A stretch of 64,000 nt of DNA. Source: Phycomyces blakesleeanus NRRL 1555(-). Its lineage: Eukaryota; Mucoromycota; Mucoromycetes; Mucorales; Phycomycetaceae. The notes below the pieces were generated by a model. It had not been told where the DNA came from. It saw nothing but the letters and a program-made list of their open reading frames with translations, and searched no databases. Position 1 is the first letter of the stretch, and each line of letters begins with the position of its first letter. The DNA lies in the NCBI RefSeq assembly GCF_001638985.1, contig NW_017265141.1, forward strand, positions 923,001 to 987,000, in the 5' to 3' direction. Made by a program: the position numbers and the translations under genes. Shown here piece after piece: positions 48,513 through 60,269 of this stretch.

Positions 48513-51500
48513 TTGATCTGATTTATTTTTTGATAAGTGTTTTGTGTGTATATGTAAGTGAAGAAGAAGAGAGTAGAAGTGGGAACACAAGCGAATGATT
48601 TTCTGTGATTTTATACCAAAAATCCAAAAAAAAAAAACCTTAATTAAAATAGGGCCCAAGAGTTTTACTTGGATTTACATCGAAACTAAATCCCCGCCTA
48701 TTTAATAAATGAAAGTGAAATTTATACGTTTAAATGCCTATTGGTATTACGCGCACATGAGCTGTTCTATGCATATACTTTTCAACGTAGATATTCTTAT
48801 ATTATATTCTTGTAGTTCTCAATGTATAATTCACAATTCCATCAGTATATCTACACCGTGACTCACGAGCTCACAAGTTATACCAAAATATTACTAGAAT
48901 TTGTATGTATATGTTATAGACACAAAGAGGCACAACCTGACTTGTCCTGACAATCAATTGGCTTCAGAAATCCTTTTTCCAGCAATAACCGCCTAATTCA
49001 GAACCCCAAGCTATTCTGGTTTTAAATAGATCACGCGTGACGTCAGACAGAGTTGTTCCGTGAGAACGAAAATGGATTATTTAGCCACACACACAAAAAA
49101 AAGAAGAGAGAGACAGAGACAAAGCAATTGAAAGAGAGAGAGAAAGAGAGAAAATAATTGAATAGAGGGGATTCAATACTCGACAATAAAAAGGTAAGAA
49201 AAAAGAATACTATTGGCACAAGGCTCTAGAAGAATTACTCCTCTTTCATATATAAGCGATAACAAATACACCTCTTCTAGAGCTTAAATCAGTAATGATC
49301 TAGAGAATTCTACACTAAAAGTATTATCAGCGATTCATAGGAGTTTCTTTTATGTGTGTTAAAAAGAAACATTTTATTCTATCTGAAACGGGTACACACC
49401 CGCACACTCTAAACATAAACATAAACACACGCACACGAGCTCACGAACAGTGCCAGACTCTCTATTTTCTTGCCATATTCTTCTTCTATTTTCTGGTTGG
49501 TTATTTCCTCCATTTTTGCCCAATTCTTCCTTTTCTTTGCCAATATTTCCTAATTTGGAGACACTAATTCAAGTCCGAGTTCTCGGATAATAAGACCACT
49601 CTACTTGCACTAGAAACATATAAAAAAAAATTGAAAGATAAATAGATAGAAAGATAAAGATTAAGATTAAGATAAAGTGGTGTTATCAACGCTTAATTAA
49701 CTGAAGAAAAGGTTAAGATTCAAAACAGCAATAATAGTAATATATTATAATAACGGGAAGCATTTCAATTCAAATGTTTCAAAAGCAAAAAAAAAAGAAA
49801 AAAAAAAAAAGAAAAGTAATTACCTATCCTATGTACTTTTGGTTTTAAAGCTTTTTTCTTTTTGTATTTTCTTCGAGTTTCTCACTCTCTTTGAGGTAAG
49901 GATTCTTTTAAACCTTTATTAAACCAATCATTTTTTTTATTAATGAATTAATTGATGAACGGGTGAATTAATTAATAAATTAAATAAATAAATCTAAACT
50001 CATCAAGAAAAAACTTCTTTGAATTGTACGCCATGGATAAGTATACAACGGGTGTCTGGTTAGAAAAAAAAATATGGGATCGACTTAGTTGGTTGTATAT
50101 ATTTTTATTTTTATTTTTATTCTTGCTTGTTATTGTAGGACAAGAGCTTCCTTGAGTTTCTATTTTATTTTATGCCGGCCATCGGGAATACGGTGAACGT
50201 AATCTTGGCTTTTTGACACATGTGTTTTCTTTTTATTTCGTTTTAAGTCTCAGTGTTAAAAATACACAAGTTTATTAGAAAGAGAGAAGAAGCAGAAGTT
50301 GATTATTAACCCTAGAAATCACTACTGCGATTTCTACTTATTCAAATATATTGAACTTCTTCTAATCTCTCTATATCTCGATTGGTTTGAGCATCTTTCT
50401 TATTTTATTTTATATATAATTATAATGGTTACCCTAATGGTCCCCATGTTATTTCATATCATACTATGTCATGTCATTTTGTATTTCTTTATATATATAT
50501 TAACATCTTTTACATATATGCAAATACAAGTACAAAATAGCTGTAGCTATAGATATAGAAAGAGTAAATGTTTTGTACATAACTAATCCATCTTTTTTTT
50601 CTTTTTTAACATTTTTAATGGGGACAAGAATTTGAGTTTGTCCAATCACAGGACTGTATTTGACATGCGTTGTGCACAAATTCATGAGACATATAAAGTA
50701 ATTGTGCCTGTATTTGTTTCCTTGTTTTACAAGCTTGTTATGGGAACAAAATGATCACATTGAATATTATGGATATACCGTCTTCTCTCTCTCATTATTA
50801 AGAGTATTAGCTGGCTCCAAATAGCAAGGCCTTTTGAACACTTTTAAATAGAGAACAATATGTAATTCACCAAGGCTTTGTCTGTTTGATTTCCTTCTTT
50901 TGCTTCTTTGAAACTGGGTGCTTTATTTACTTTAACACAGCCCAAATAGAACGCATTGACTTTTAATGGAATTATGATCAGGGTTATTCGGTACCCACAT
51001 CATTAATTGAATGTTTTGAGTTACTACTATTACTATTATTTTTAGCTTTAGTCTTTTTGCCAGCTTTGAATTATGATAGGGTGCAGTGTTTTCTTTGAGA
51101 ATATGTTAAAATAAAAATAAAATTGAAAAAAACTTCCTCCTTAATATATCAGTGAAACCGATAGTATAGTATCTTTTTGAGCCCTTGCACCTAAACAAAG
51201 CAAAACAAAAAACCAACATACAGACACACTATATCAATGAATTGGCTGTAATAAGCAACATATACCAAAATGCCACTTCAGTACATGAAATTCAATATGA
51301 AAATGTATCCCTTTATAATATTTATACTTTGTTACTTAATATACCCTACTATCTGACAGCTCATCTTCAAGGGCTAGAATATAAAAAGCTACCTGGACAT
51401 TTTTTGAGGAATTATCTTTATACAGAATATTGAAGAATGTATTATGTAACATATCAATAATTGCTCAATATTCTTATTCAAATTCAAATCATCTTTTGAA

Positions 51501-52190
51501 TAGTGAATATAATTGCGCATATGTGTATGCAATAACTAATGGAGGGTGCCAGGCATTCAGATACTCAAAGTAAGAAAAAAAGCTTATATATAAGGATTAT
51601 TGTTTCATAAATTCAACCAAATTGAACTTTCTTTGCACACAGTTTGTGTAAATACAATGAGAACCTTACTTGTGTATTCAATCTACATTGTGTCTTTTCT
51701 GTCTCTTGCAAACACATATCTATTTATTACTTCTCATCTCATTCCTCTTTATTTATTTATTTTTTTCCTTTTCTCTCGATACAATGCGTGCCATTCACAG
51801 CTTTCATCGGATTAGTCAAATTCAATAATACACAATTCACGGCATTGGCATTCTCAAAGATTATTCTGACTTTATCCTTATATACTCTATAGACAATAAC
51901 AGCCTCTAAAGTTAGACACGGTTATTGACACCACTTTAAAATATACAAATAGTATTTTATTTCTTTTCAGATTTGTTTGACAAAATTAATTCTTTCTTAT
52001 AAATGAGTCCTCCTAATTACAACATTGACATCTTCAATCAAGTAAAAAAAAAAAGTTTAAAAGCGTGTTTTTTTTATTGGAGACGATACTAGTTAAAAAA
52101 AACTTTATTTATTTATTTAAAGATATACATATATATATATACATAAAGAAACTATTCTATTTGATTGAATTTCACTTAATGTTCTTTTAC
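48513..52190. other. Long gene-free AT-rich region
   Basis: 3.7 kb upstream of the aminopeptidase gene. A perfect CRE palindrome (TGACGTCA, 49038-49045) lies about 530 bases from the aminopeptidase start. Otherwise there are GA-rich (49105-49155) and A-rich stretches. A frame at 51185-51433 has somewhat protein-like composition but no family signal. No RNA gene recognised. Confidence 0.45.
49038..49045. promoter_or_regulatory. CRE/ATF palindrome
   Basis: A perfect 8-base palindrome TGACGTCA, preceded by CACGCG, upstream of the aminopeptidase gene. It is the consensus for CREB/ATF-type bZIP factors. Function here is untested and the distance of about 530 bases is long for a fungal promoter. 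Confidence 0.3.
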
Positions 52191-52191
52191 A

Positions 52192-52740
52192 TGAGTAAAA
52201 GAATAAAAAGCATGACACCAAGTTCTTTGTCCCCGCATTACGCGGCTCAATCTCCTTCAGGTCGTAAACCTGACTTGGTAGCGAAGGAGGTGCTGGAATG
52301 GTGGCAAACCAACGGAAAGCACCCGTTCATCCAGCCCCACATCTCGTCACCGAGTAATGTGGGTGCGAACTTGCCAGAGAACTTACCACTAGGTGATAAG
52401 GTCCAGCTCATTCGACTACCAGTAGCTTCACCGTCAGCCGTTAAAGAGTTCAGTCAGGTTAGCAGTGAAGAGCCAGCACATCTCACCACAGGTTAGACCT
52501 CCCTCCCCCCAGCATCATGATTCCACATTGGCGATGCGATGTACACAGTAGTCCTTCCAAAAATGAAAAGAGACCATGCCCCACGACTTCTCAGAATTAA
52601 CTGAGCTGGCGAGTAACAACTTTCACTTTCCGATGCTTGTAGCATGGAAGAATCTCCCTGCAACGGTCGCAAGAGACGCCTCACTATGAAACCGGGACTG
52701 TTGTTGCTCAAGGAGAAAACAAACGACACGCGTTGGAGGG
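52192..52740 (+). pseudogene. Coding-like fragment, possibly a transposon or gene relic
   Basis: This stretch has visibly higher G+C and balanced codons compared with its surroundings. The first frame reads SPSGRKPDLVAKEVLEWWQ and on to LPLGDKVQLIRLPVASPSAV, and closes at the TAG 52495-52497. A second frame then reads HDFSELTELASNNFHFPMLV and WKNLPATVARDASL to a stop, and a third begins MKPGLLLLKEKTNDTRW. Three protein-like blocks in order but in different frames suggest a decayed gene or element. I do not recognise the family, and neither long terminal repeats nor terminal inverted repeats are obvious at its edges. Confidence 0.4.
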
Positions 52741-53450
52741 GGTCTATAAGTAACAGAAAATTTTTTCATCTGCGATTAAAGTTTAGGACTGCGCTTTTTG
52801 TCAGTCTTAGATGTCCATGTCAGAGGAAACGTGATATAGCTGTATATATTTTTTACTTGCTTTGTGTAACTTTTCTACGGCAGAAAGAACAGCTAATAAT
52901 ATTTAATCAAAGTACTTATAAAGACGACTTTGCAAAGTAAAGTAAAGAAGTAATGAAGTAATAAAGGATTTGGTCTTGATCGGTATAGCAATAACTTTAA
53001 AGGTGGAGTACAAGTTTCTATAACGGCGGTTTGGAGGTTACTCTAGAGTGGTCTGTGCGTTTTTTGTTCAATGTATAAGAAAGTATTTTTCTCTTGTTTG
53101 TACAAGTAGACATGGAAGGGACGCAACAGCTGCTTGGGAATAAATCCAAAAATGTCTCAAAGCAATTTTAAGCCATACGTATACAAGTATCTATATATTT
53201 AAAAAGTTGAAATATAAGTACGTGATTTAGACTCTACCTTTAAATTCTCTCCAAATCTTATAATTTTACAACCACATCACTTAAAGTCTACTATCCATTC
53301 AATAAACTGCTCAACTTATTTTTACACATTGATTATAATTTATGGTAGCTATACTTTTCATAGTGAATAGTTAAATAAAACTTGAGGGGAGGCGGGGAGC
53401 TCTGTTTTCAAAAAGTATGCTAATTATTTATTAATTTATTCTTTATATAG
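52741..53450. other. Gene-free DNA
   Basis: AT-rich sequence with GTAAA-type short repeats (52935-52965). No coding or RNA feature recognised. Confidence 0.4.
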
Positions 53451-53477
53451 GTCTATGAATTTATCACAAAAAAGATT

Positions 53478-53585
53478 TGTGTGTGTGTGTCGGGGCGGAT
53501 TTATGTGTGTGTGGGTAGATTTATGTGTGTCCGGAGAATTTATGTGTGTCCGGAGAATTTATGTGTGCCCGGGTGGATTTTGAGT
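53478..53585. repeat. Imperfect tandem repeat with core TTTATGTGTGTCCGG
   Basis: About five units of 19-25 bases, each containing TTTATGTGTG followed by a G/C-rich end (CCGGAGAA, GGGTAGA, CCCGGGTGGA). The two central units (53519-53556) are nearly identical, which suggests recent duplication. Confidence 0.75.
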
Positions 53586-54079
53586 TCCAGACGTGGCACA
53601 GCGGAGGTACAAATGTTAAGATAGGCAAATTGAATAGTAAGAAAAAGAAAGTCTTTATCGATTGATATATATAAACATATTATTTTGTCTCTTTAATAAA
53701 TAACACTCTCAAAGTATCAACTTTTTCTAATATTAAGATACTAGTCCAAAATAAGTTCCAGGTACCTCGAATATTATTTTAATTTTCTTAAATAAATAAC
53801 ACTCTCACAGTATCTATTTTTTCTAATATTGAGATACTAGCCCAAAATCAATCCCGAATACCTCAATTGCAACGCAGTGTAATATTCAAGTAAAACTATA
53901 ATTGGAATAAGAGGGTCAATTACTTGTTATCGAATAATAATAAAAAATCAAAGACTAATTGAAAACTTGTAAAAAAGCAAAAATAAAAATAAAAAAATTA
54001 ATTTGAATTTCAAATGTCAAGTTTTTTTTTCGACTGTCAAGTATTTCTGGCAGACTGCAGGGCATTTTTGGAACTCAAA
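53579..54079. repeat. Segment bounded by an 11-base inverted repeat
   Basis: TTTGAGTTCCA at 53579-53589 is exactly inverted at 54069-54079. The 501-base interval carries no coding frame and contains a duplicated block. The layout is compatible with a small non-autonomous DNA element (MITE), but the inverted repeat is short and no target-site duplication was identified. Confidence 0.3.
53691..53866 (+). repeat. Two direct copies of an about 80-base block, spaced 96 bases
   Basis: Copy one (53691-53769) and copy two (53787-53866) share long matches: AATAAATAACACTCTCA, AGTATC, TTTTTCTAATATT, AGATACTAG and CCAAAAT. They diverge by scattered substitutions, so the duplication is old. Confidence 0.85.
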
Positions 54080-55289
54080 CGGTCTAAGATGTTTTTAGTA
54101 ATTTAAAAACACCTGGTAGTGTGGCATTTTTGTGAGGCTAGCAGTTTTTGTCCACAAAAAAAATGTGGTGTTGTTTAAATATTTTTATTCTCCTAATGTC
54201 GTATAATCAAGAAATCAAAATTTTCACTTCGGAATTAGAAGCTTACTTCATAAAAAATCGTACTAAACTGCCTAGTTTCTATATGCTACAAATAAAGTAG
54301 CAAAAGTAGTAAAAAAAAAACGGTCGACAAATGAAAATTAAATCATTGGATTTCACGCAGTGTTGCAGTTTGGTGTGTCTGTGTTCTTTCTTTTTTTTTT
54401 TTTTGAAAAAAATAACAATCATTTTGACTTTGTTTTGTACTATCTATGATTTAGAGCTCTAGGTTTAATTTATAATCCCAATATTTTTACTTTTACTTTT
54501 TATTAAAAAAGGGGTGGATAAACGATAGTTTTCCAGATATTTTTCTTGTTCAATTGGATACTTTAAACAAAAATAGCTCAATATTTATAGATCATTTGAC
54601 CTCACAAGCCTTGAAAATTTCTTGCGCCAAGTTTATTCTTTTTCTTTAAACAAAATGATGTTATCGATGGTTATTTCCAGTCCGTGAAAACGAAAACCTT
54701 ATCCCAATTCGACTTTAATTACGCACGCTCTTTCAGTCTTATGACTTAAATGATGTATGTGTATGTATATGTATATATTATTTTCGATATTTACAAACAA
54801 AATAAAGTAAAATGAACCATTTAAACGATGTTTTGATGTTTTGATATCTAAGAAATGAATAAATGAATGGATAGAAATAATGAGTTAAATAAAGAACAAA
54901 AAACAACAAGAAAAAAACAATTACAATGAGATGAGATATAATAAAATGAAGTGAAATGAAAGAAGAACAAGAAAAAAAATTATGTGTTCAAGAAAGTCTA
55001 GGACATTAAAGTGTTGGGCTAATGGTACTGTATCTATTGTCAGCTAAATAAGTTGTCATGCTTATAGTTTGGAGAGGAAGTGGGTGTGTAACGAACTTTT
55101 GTCTGCCATGTAACTATATATATATACATTGTACATATTAAAAAAAGAATCATTGATTATGTATACATGTATATATATACCTCTTTGACCTTGGGTGACA
55201 AACAGCATGAATTAAGTTTCAACTAGATTTCAAATAATAATAATACAATAATATTGTTTAGTACCCGTTTGTCTTGAGCACTGTTCCTT
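54080..55289. other. Gene-free DNA
   Basis: AT-rich sequence with homopolymer runs and a few T-run/A-run palindromes. No coding frame, RNA gene or clear repeat boundary recognised. Confidence 0.4.
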
Positions 55290-56460
55290 TTAAATAAATA
55301 AATACCTTATCTTTATACACTTTACCTTTTCGTGGGTGGTTACTCCTGCACAAATAATATAATAATGAAATTCGGTAAGATAGCCAATAGGGAATATAAG
55401 CAAAAATGAGAAAATAGTAAGCAGCAAACTGACAGGAGCATATTTGGCAAGTATCTTAAATTCCGGTTGTTCAGGGTCATTAAAGTACAGAAGCATAAGG
55501 TGCGCAAGTGAAAATGCAAAGACAGAGAGAGAAAGAAATGCTCCTGTTACAATGAATACAAAAATGTGCGATAGTTTCTTTTTCCGATACAGTTGTTGAG
55601 CCAGATACAATGATGATCGTAAAGCTCTAAAATAATAATAATACTATTTTAAGCATCTCCACAAACACATACAAACATATATGTATGTATAAGCATCATA
55701 TTAAGAAAGGAGAAGCAACAACAACAAAAAAATAATGATTTAATATTTACAAAATGCACTTCCCAACACAATTTTCACAGTCTCGGCAATGGCTTGAACG
55801 TGGAGGCCTATAGATTAAGCAGGTCTGGCAATAGTTGAGTTCTACTTGCTTACCTTTTATCATTACGATTTTAATTGGTGGTGTCATACACTGTAAAGGA
55901 TCGGGAGGAATACCAGAATTTTCATTAATTGAGCTGGCAATTAGTGGCATCTTGTCAAGATTTCGAGGGATAATATACAATAGCATTATAGAATATAAGT
56001 TCAGATTTATCAATAATTTATCAATGTTTTTTTTTTGCTTTTGCTTTTACAAGCTTCTTGTTGTAGCTTAATATATACATATATATTTACTCCAGGATCA
56101 ACCCAAGTAGTCCTCGTCATTGAAGAAGATGTAAGTATAAAAATATAGGCAAATATAACTGGGATTGCTGGAGACAATTGTTTTCCAATACCATGGGTAT
56201 TTGTAATCAATTAACATAGTGTTTATAATATATATATAAAGTAAAAATAACCATGGATCCAAAATATGCTACTGTTATATATAGCTTTGGGGATCTTTTT
56301 TTTGGTACTTGCATAAAGATCGCAAACAGAATAGCTGGAAAAGGAAAACACTGATAGAAGCCCCAAAAGCCCGGTATGGCTTGCTCGTTATAAACTAACC
56401 ATCACAAAGGAACTTGATGTTCCCTGGTATCATCTAAATTATCATGATGGGGTAGGTGGC
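55290..56460 (-). pseudogene. ERF2: Decayed DHHC protein S-acyltransferase, ERF2 type
   Basis: Read on the minus strand, almost the whole core of an Erf2-like palmitoyltransferase is present in the right order but broken. First comes PGNIKFLCDG, then a TAG (56395-56397), then FITSKPYRAFGAS. Next are PAILFAIF in another frame, YPWYW (about 56187-56200) and, in another frame, SPAIPVIFAYIFILTSSSM, then TTWVDPG. IIPRNLDKMP follows with no AG acceptor before it. The Cys-rich domain is intact (YCQTCLIYRPPRSSHCRDC). The catalytic block [17 protein letters not shown] is coded at about 55565-55620 but out of frame with both neighbours. The membrane part resumes as [17 protein letters not shown] and ends near YYIICAGVTTHEKVK. 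At least four independent lesions make sequencing error an unlikely full explanation. An intact ERF2 would be expected elsewhere in the genome. Confidence 0.85.
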
Positions 56461-58262
56461 GGAATTTTGAAGTTTCCTTATTATAAAAGTCTCTGGCTAT
56501 GTAAAGCAAGTAATGGGTATTATTAATTCAATGAGTTTACTCTCCATAAAAATATCGTAATGTTTTTTAATATCCCATCTACTATATATGTAGTCATGTT
56601 TATTTTCTTTTGACAGACAAGTATGTTTTGAAGAGTACTGAATTCATCATTGGGATCAAGGTTTGCTTACCAAAAATGACTATTTTGATCCAAATAGCAA
56701 GAATATATATATAAAATGGATTATCGATCAAGATTCGTAAAGTCAATACTCTTTCTATCTTTAAGTAATCTGCTAAGACATATTGCGATCCACATTTATA
56801 ATGCTTTTTGATTTGGATTGACTAGATATTGACGAAATAAGATAATATTTTCACTCTTAAAAACCATTAAGCACTGAAACTCGGGCTATTTACACCAAAT
56901 GTCCATTTTCGATACCCACTTTTGCTCTGGTGAACATTTGAAAAAAGAGAGATTTTTTCTCTTTCTAAGCTACTAAGTAAAGCTGTGTAGAAATATAATT
57001 CAGCTCGATTGGTACTTTTCTTATAAGTGAGAACTGAATATTGAGCGAGATATCGATAGCTTTCAGAATGACGGTATTTGTAAAGAAGTGTATAAAAGAG
57101 GTAATATCACTATATTCACCACTTAAATAAGGCTTTGTTAAATATCCGATAATAAATTGTTTATCCCCAAAAAATCAATGTTGCTAAAATAGTGTAGCCA
57201 TCTAGCGATCTTACGGACACGCAACTTATTAGTAATGTACGATGTTTTCAGTATCAGGGAGGACGTTTCTTGTAAGGGTATACCTTTTTACAGTAGTATG
57301 ATATGTAGCTATTTTATTGCACACACATATATATGAATATATATATATATATTACAGGACGTACACTAGTAGTGTGAAACTGTAAGTATAAAATGGTGTA
57401 CTCAATATAGTGCTTTTATCTCTACTTAACTAAAGACATTATCTTGACCTGTATTAAAGTAGCTCCATTATATTACATATGTATCATTAGAAAACAGGTA
57501 TAATTATTGGACTTTGAGCAGTGTGAGTGTACCTTTCTTTTATGAAGACAATTTTTGAAGAGGACATATATTGGATTGTAAACCCGGTTCCATAAAAAGT
57601 ACAATAAAGTTGTCCGTGTAACTCCACACATTTTATACAATGAGGTATAAAACTCAGAAATGACTATTATTGGCTGGAACAAAAGTGCCTTTTCTTGGTT
57701 GCACTTTTAAAAAAAAATTGTAGAAAAGTAAAAGGTCTAATCGTAGAAGGTTTTTTCAATAGAAGAAAAAAAAAGTATTCAATAATTAACAAAATAGAAA
57801 AAAAAATACAGTTAAGATCCTACAAAGCCTTATGGGAGTTTATTAATTTCTATATATAAGTTTTGTCTATTATAAAAAAAAGGTACAATATATTCATATT
57901 TAGGTGGTTTGGTAAGATCGAAACGTTGGCTCCCATCAGAAAATATCGGTCCCCTAAGATTAGCGTTTCAAATTACCTCCCAATTTGCTTTTTATCCTTT
58001 TTTTTGATACTTTAATTCCATTTATAAGCTTACAATTTAACCCACTAATCTTTATCACAGCATATTCTTACCACCTTTGCATATAAATATATAACCTATC
58101 TTATAAGCTATTGAGAGGAAAGGGGGGTTTATTATTATTATAAAGAGAAAAAAAACTCATGTGATTACGTATCAGTACAGTGTTATTGTGACTTGTTTTC
58201 GGCTGACCAAATGCAAGAACAAGAACAAGAAAAATAAACTGTCAATGTCTTGAGTGTCATCA
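56461..58262. other. Gene-free DNA between the ERF2 relic and RPC9
   Basis: 1.8 kb, AT-rich, with TA runs near 57332-57352. A minus-strand frame at 57473-57682 has no recognisable family. Any remaining 5' part of the ERF2 relic beyond 56430 is too decayed to read. Confidence 0.4.
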
Positions 58263-58934
58263 ATGAAGATCACGAATGCGTGTGCTGCTCTGCTGAGCAA
58301 TTATGAAGTCATGGCACTATTAGATGAACGCCAGAATATACAAATAGAACTCCAACGGAATGATGCCTCGATTGAATATCCTGAAAATTTACGCACCATT
58401 CAATTTGAAGTAAGAATATGCACACTTGCAGACATGTAGACATGTACAAAATATATGCACGCACATATACACAGACAACACGCATGCTAAAAATTCTTTT
58501 TCTTTCTGGTATTAATTATTAATATCAAATTAGGTGACCGAATATTTGAAGACCTCTCCCTGCAGTACTCAAACACCTGCTCAACTAAAGGATTTTTTGG
58601 ATGCTCTTAAACCTTTTAAACTTACTCGGGCAGAAAGGCTTCAGATTCTTAATTTGAGACCCAAGAGCGCAGTTGAGATTTACTTGGTAATTTTTTTTAA
58701 AAAATATATATGTATGTATGTATATATCGATCAAGTTTGCAAACGGAAAAGTCCTTTTTTTGTTGGTGTTGGATATTCTAGATCATTGAAGAGTGCGAAG
58801 AGCGATTCTCTGAAGACGATCTGGAAAATATGCTCAATATTATCATAACTACGCTGCCACGAGATGATGACGAAGTTGAGGAAGAGGAAGCAGAAGAAGG
58901 TGAAGAAGGCGAACCTATGGAACAATACGATTGA
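58263..58934 (+). CDS. RPC17: RNA polymerase III subunit RPC9 (Rpc17/CRCP), 150 aa
   Basis: Three exons: 58263-58409, 58534-58686, 58782-58934 (453 nt, phases consistent). The ATG at 58263 gives MKITNACAALLSNYEVMALL, the family's normal opening. The protein continues VTEYLKTSPCSTQTPAQLKD and [32 protein letters not shown], the HRDC-like helical fold shared with Rpb4. It ends in a Glu-rich acidic tail (about 125-150), common in fungal orthologues. RPC9 pairs with RPC8 (Rpc25) to form the stalk of RNA polymerase III, which helps initiation on tRNA and 5S genes. It is complete and undamaged, in contrast to the relic next door. Confidence 0.95.
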
Positions 58935-60269
58935 GAGTAAAGAAACGACTCCAGATCCAAGACCTTTTACATATGGTCAACAACTGGAAGGTTTAATATT
59001 AAAGGTGCATAACATTCATCCGCATAGCAACAACAGCAACAAAAATAATTGTAATAATAATAAATGTATAGACTATAATACCATCTACAACAATCTTTTT
59101 CTTTTTCTTTTTGGCTATTGTTTTTTTTGTGGATATGGTCAACGCTTATAACTCTCGATTCTTTAAAAAGGCTACGTTTATACAGTATTCGATTTCGAAA
59201 GTCATAAGATAGAAAGGTAGGCGAAAGTATATATGCACATAGTATACATAATACTCTAGACTTATGTAAAATAAACTAGCCTTTCCTAACCTTTTCTTTA
59301 AATAAAGACGTGATGGGTTTACAGCAATGTGGCTCTCTACATGAAAGTAAATCTAAGCGCAGATGATTACAATTTCTGTTGTGATAAAGTAACTGATATT
59401 AAGTTCGTGTGACAAACAACCAATCTTCAAGAGCTTGGCTGATTTTCTTTGTATGGCGTTTACACTGATTGAAAGTATATATATATATGTATGTATTACT
59501 GCTACATATTGGGAAATGGAACGGCCATATGAACCTAGGAGGTGTCCGGCGAGAAAATGCTACAATATGACTGGGTTGATTAGAATAGCAAGACAACAAG
59601 CATAAATAATTAACCAAGAGGGCTTATCAAGTGTAATTATTTTTCTATTAAAAAAAAACTCCACAAACAAAATCACCTTTGTTTCTTTTATACTTGGACT
59701 ATGTGAACTATATCTTACAATTACAGAAAATATCAGCAGTCAAGGGTCAAAATACTGTAGCTACTTCTTGTACGCTGATAGCTTTCAATCTTAATGTAGT
59801 CGGGCCATAGGAATATATTCCAATGTTAGGTATAAAGTTTCTTTTATATATAATTTCACTAGTCTTGGATTTTCTATGATATCCTCTCTGATGAGTATAG
59901 TAAATATACAACAATAATTGAACTTTATTAATAATTCTTTTTAAACAGAAAGTGATTACACCTCTAGTCAACTTGCTTTCAACTAGTCTAACAAATGACA
60001 TACTCCTACTTACACTGTTTTACACTGTATAAGTGTGTGGTGTACGTGTGCCTGGCGGGTAATGGTTCCAAATATTGTTAGCTTGACAGGTTCAATAGCA
60101 AGAAGGAACTAGAGTTTAGTTGTGGAGTCTATATTTCACTCAATTGTAAATACTTGAAGTCCTATGAGTACTGCTTAACCAAATATCAAGATAGATAGAA
60201 AAAAGCAAAAGAAAAAGATACGAATTCTGTAAGTTAAAATGAATAAAAAAAATTAAATTATGAAGATAA
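58935..60269. other. Gene-free DNA
   Basis: 1.3 kb downstream of RPC9. A run of AAC/AAT triplets (59026-59060) and TA repeats (59479-59489) are present. The minus-strand frames at 59399-59617 and 59747-60001 have no protein-like motifs. Confidence 0.4.

Noticed and set aside
51185..51433. 82-codon frame with fairly protein-like composition
   Set aside because: It has no recognisable motif, no splice partners and no neighbouring coding signal, so it cannot be supported as a gene.
55540..55625. Explaining the DHHC frame problem as one sequencing error in the T5 run
   Set aside because: A single extra base would repair only the downstream junction; the upstream junction, the TAG and the missing acceptor would remain.
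57473..57682. Minus-strand 69-codon frame upstream of RPC9
   Set aside because: Low-information hydrophobic composition, no family signal and no exons that would extend it.
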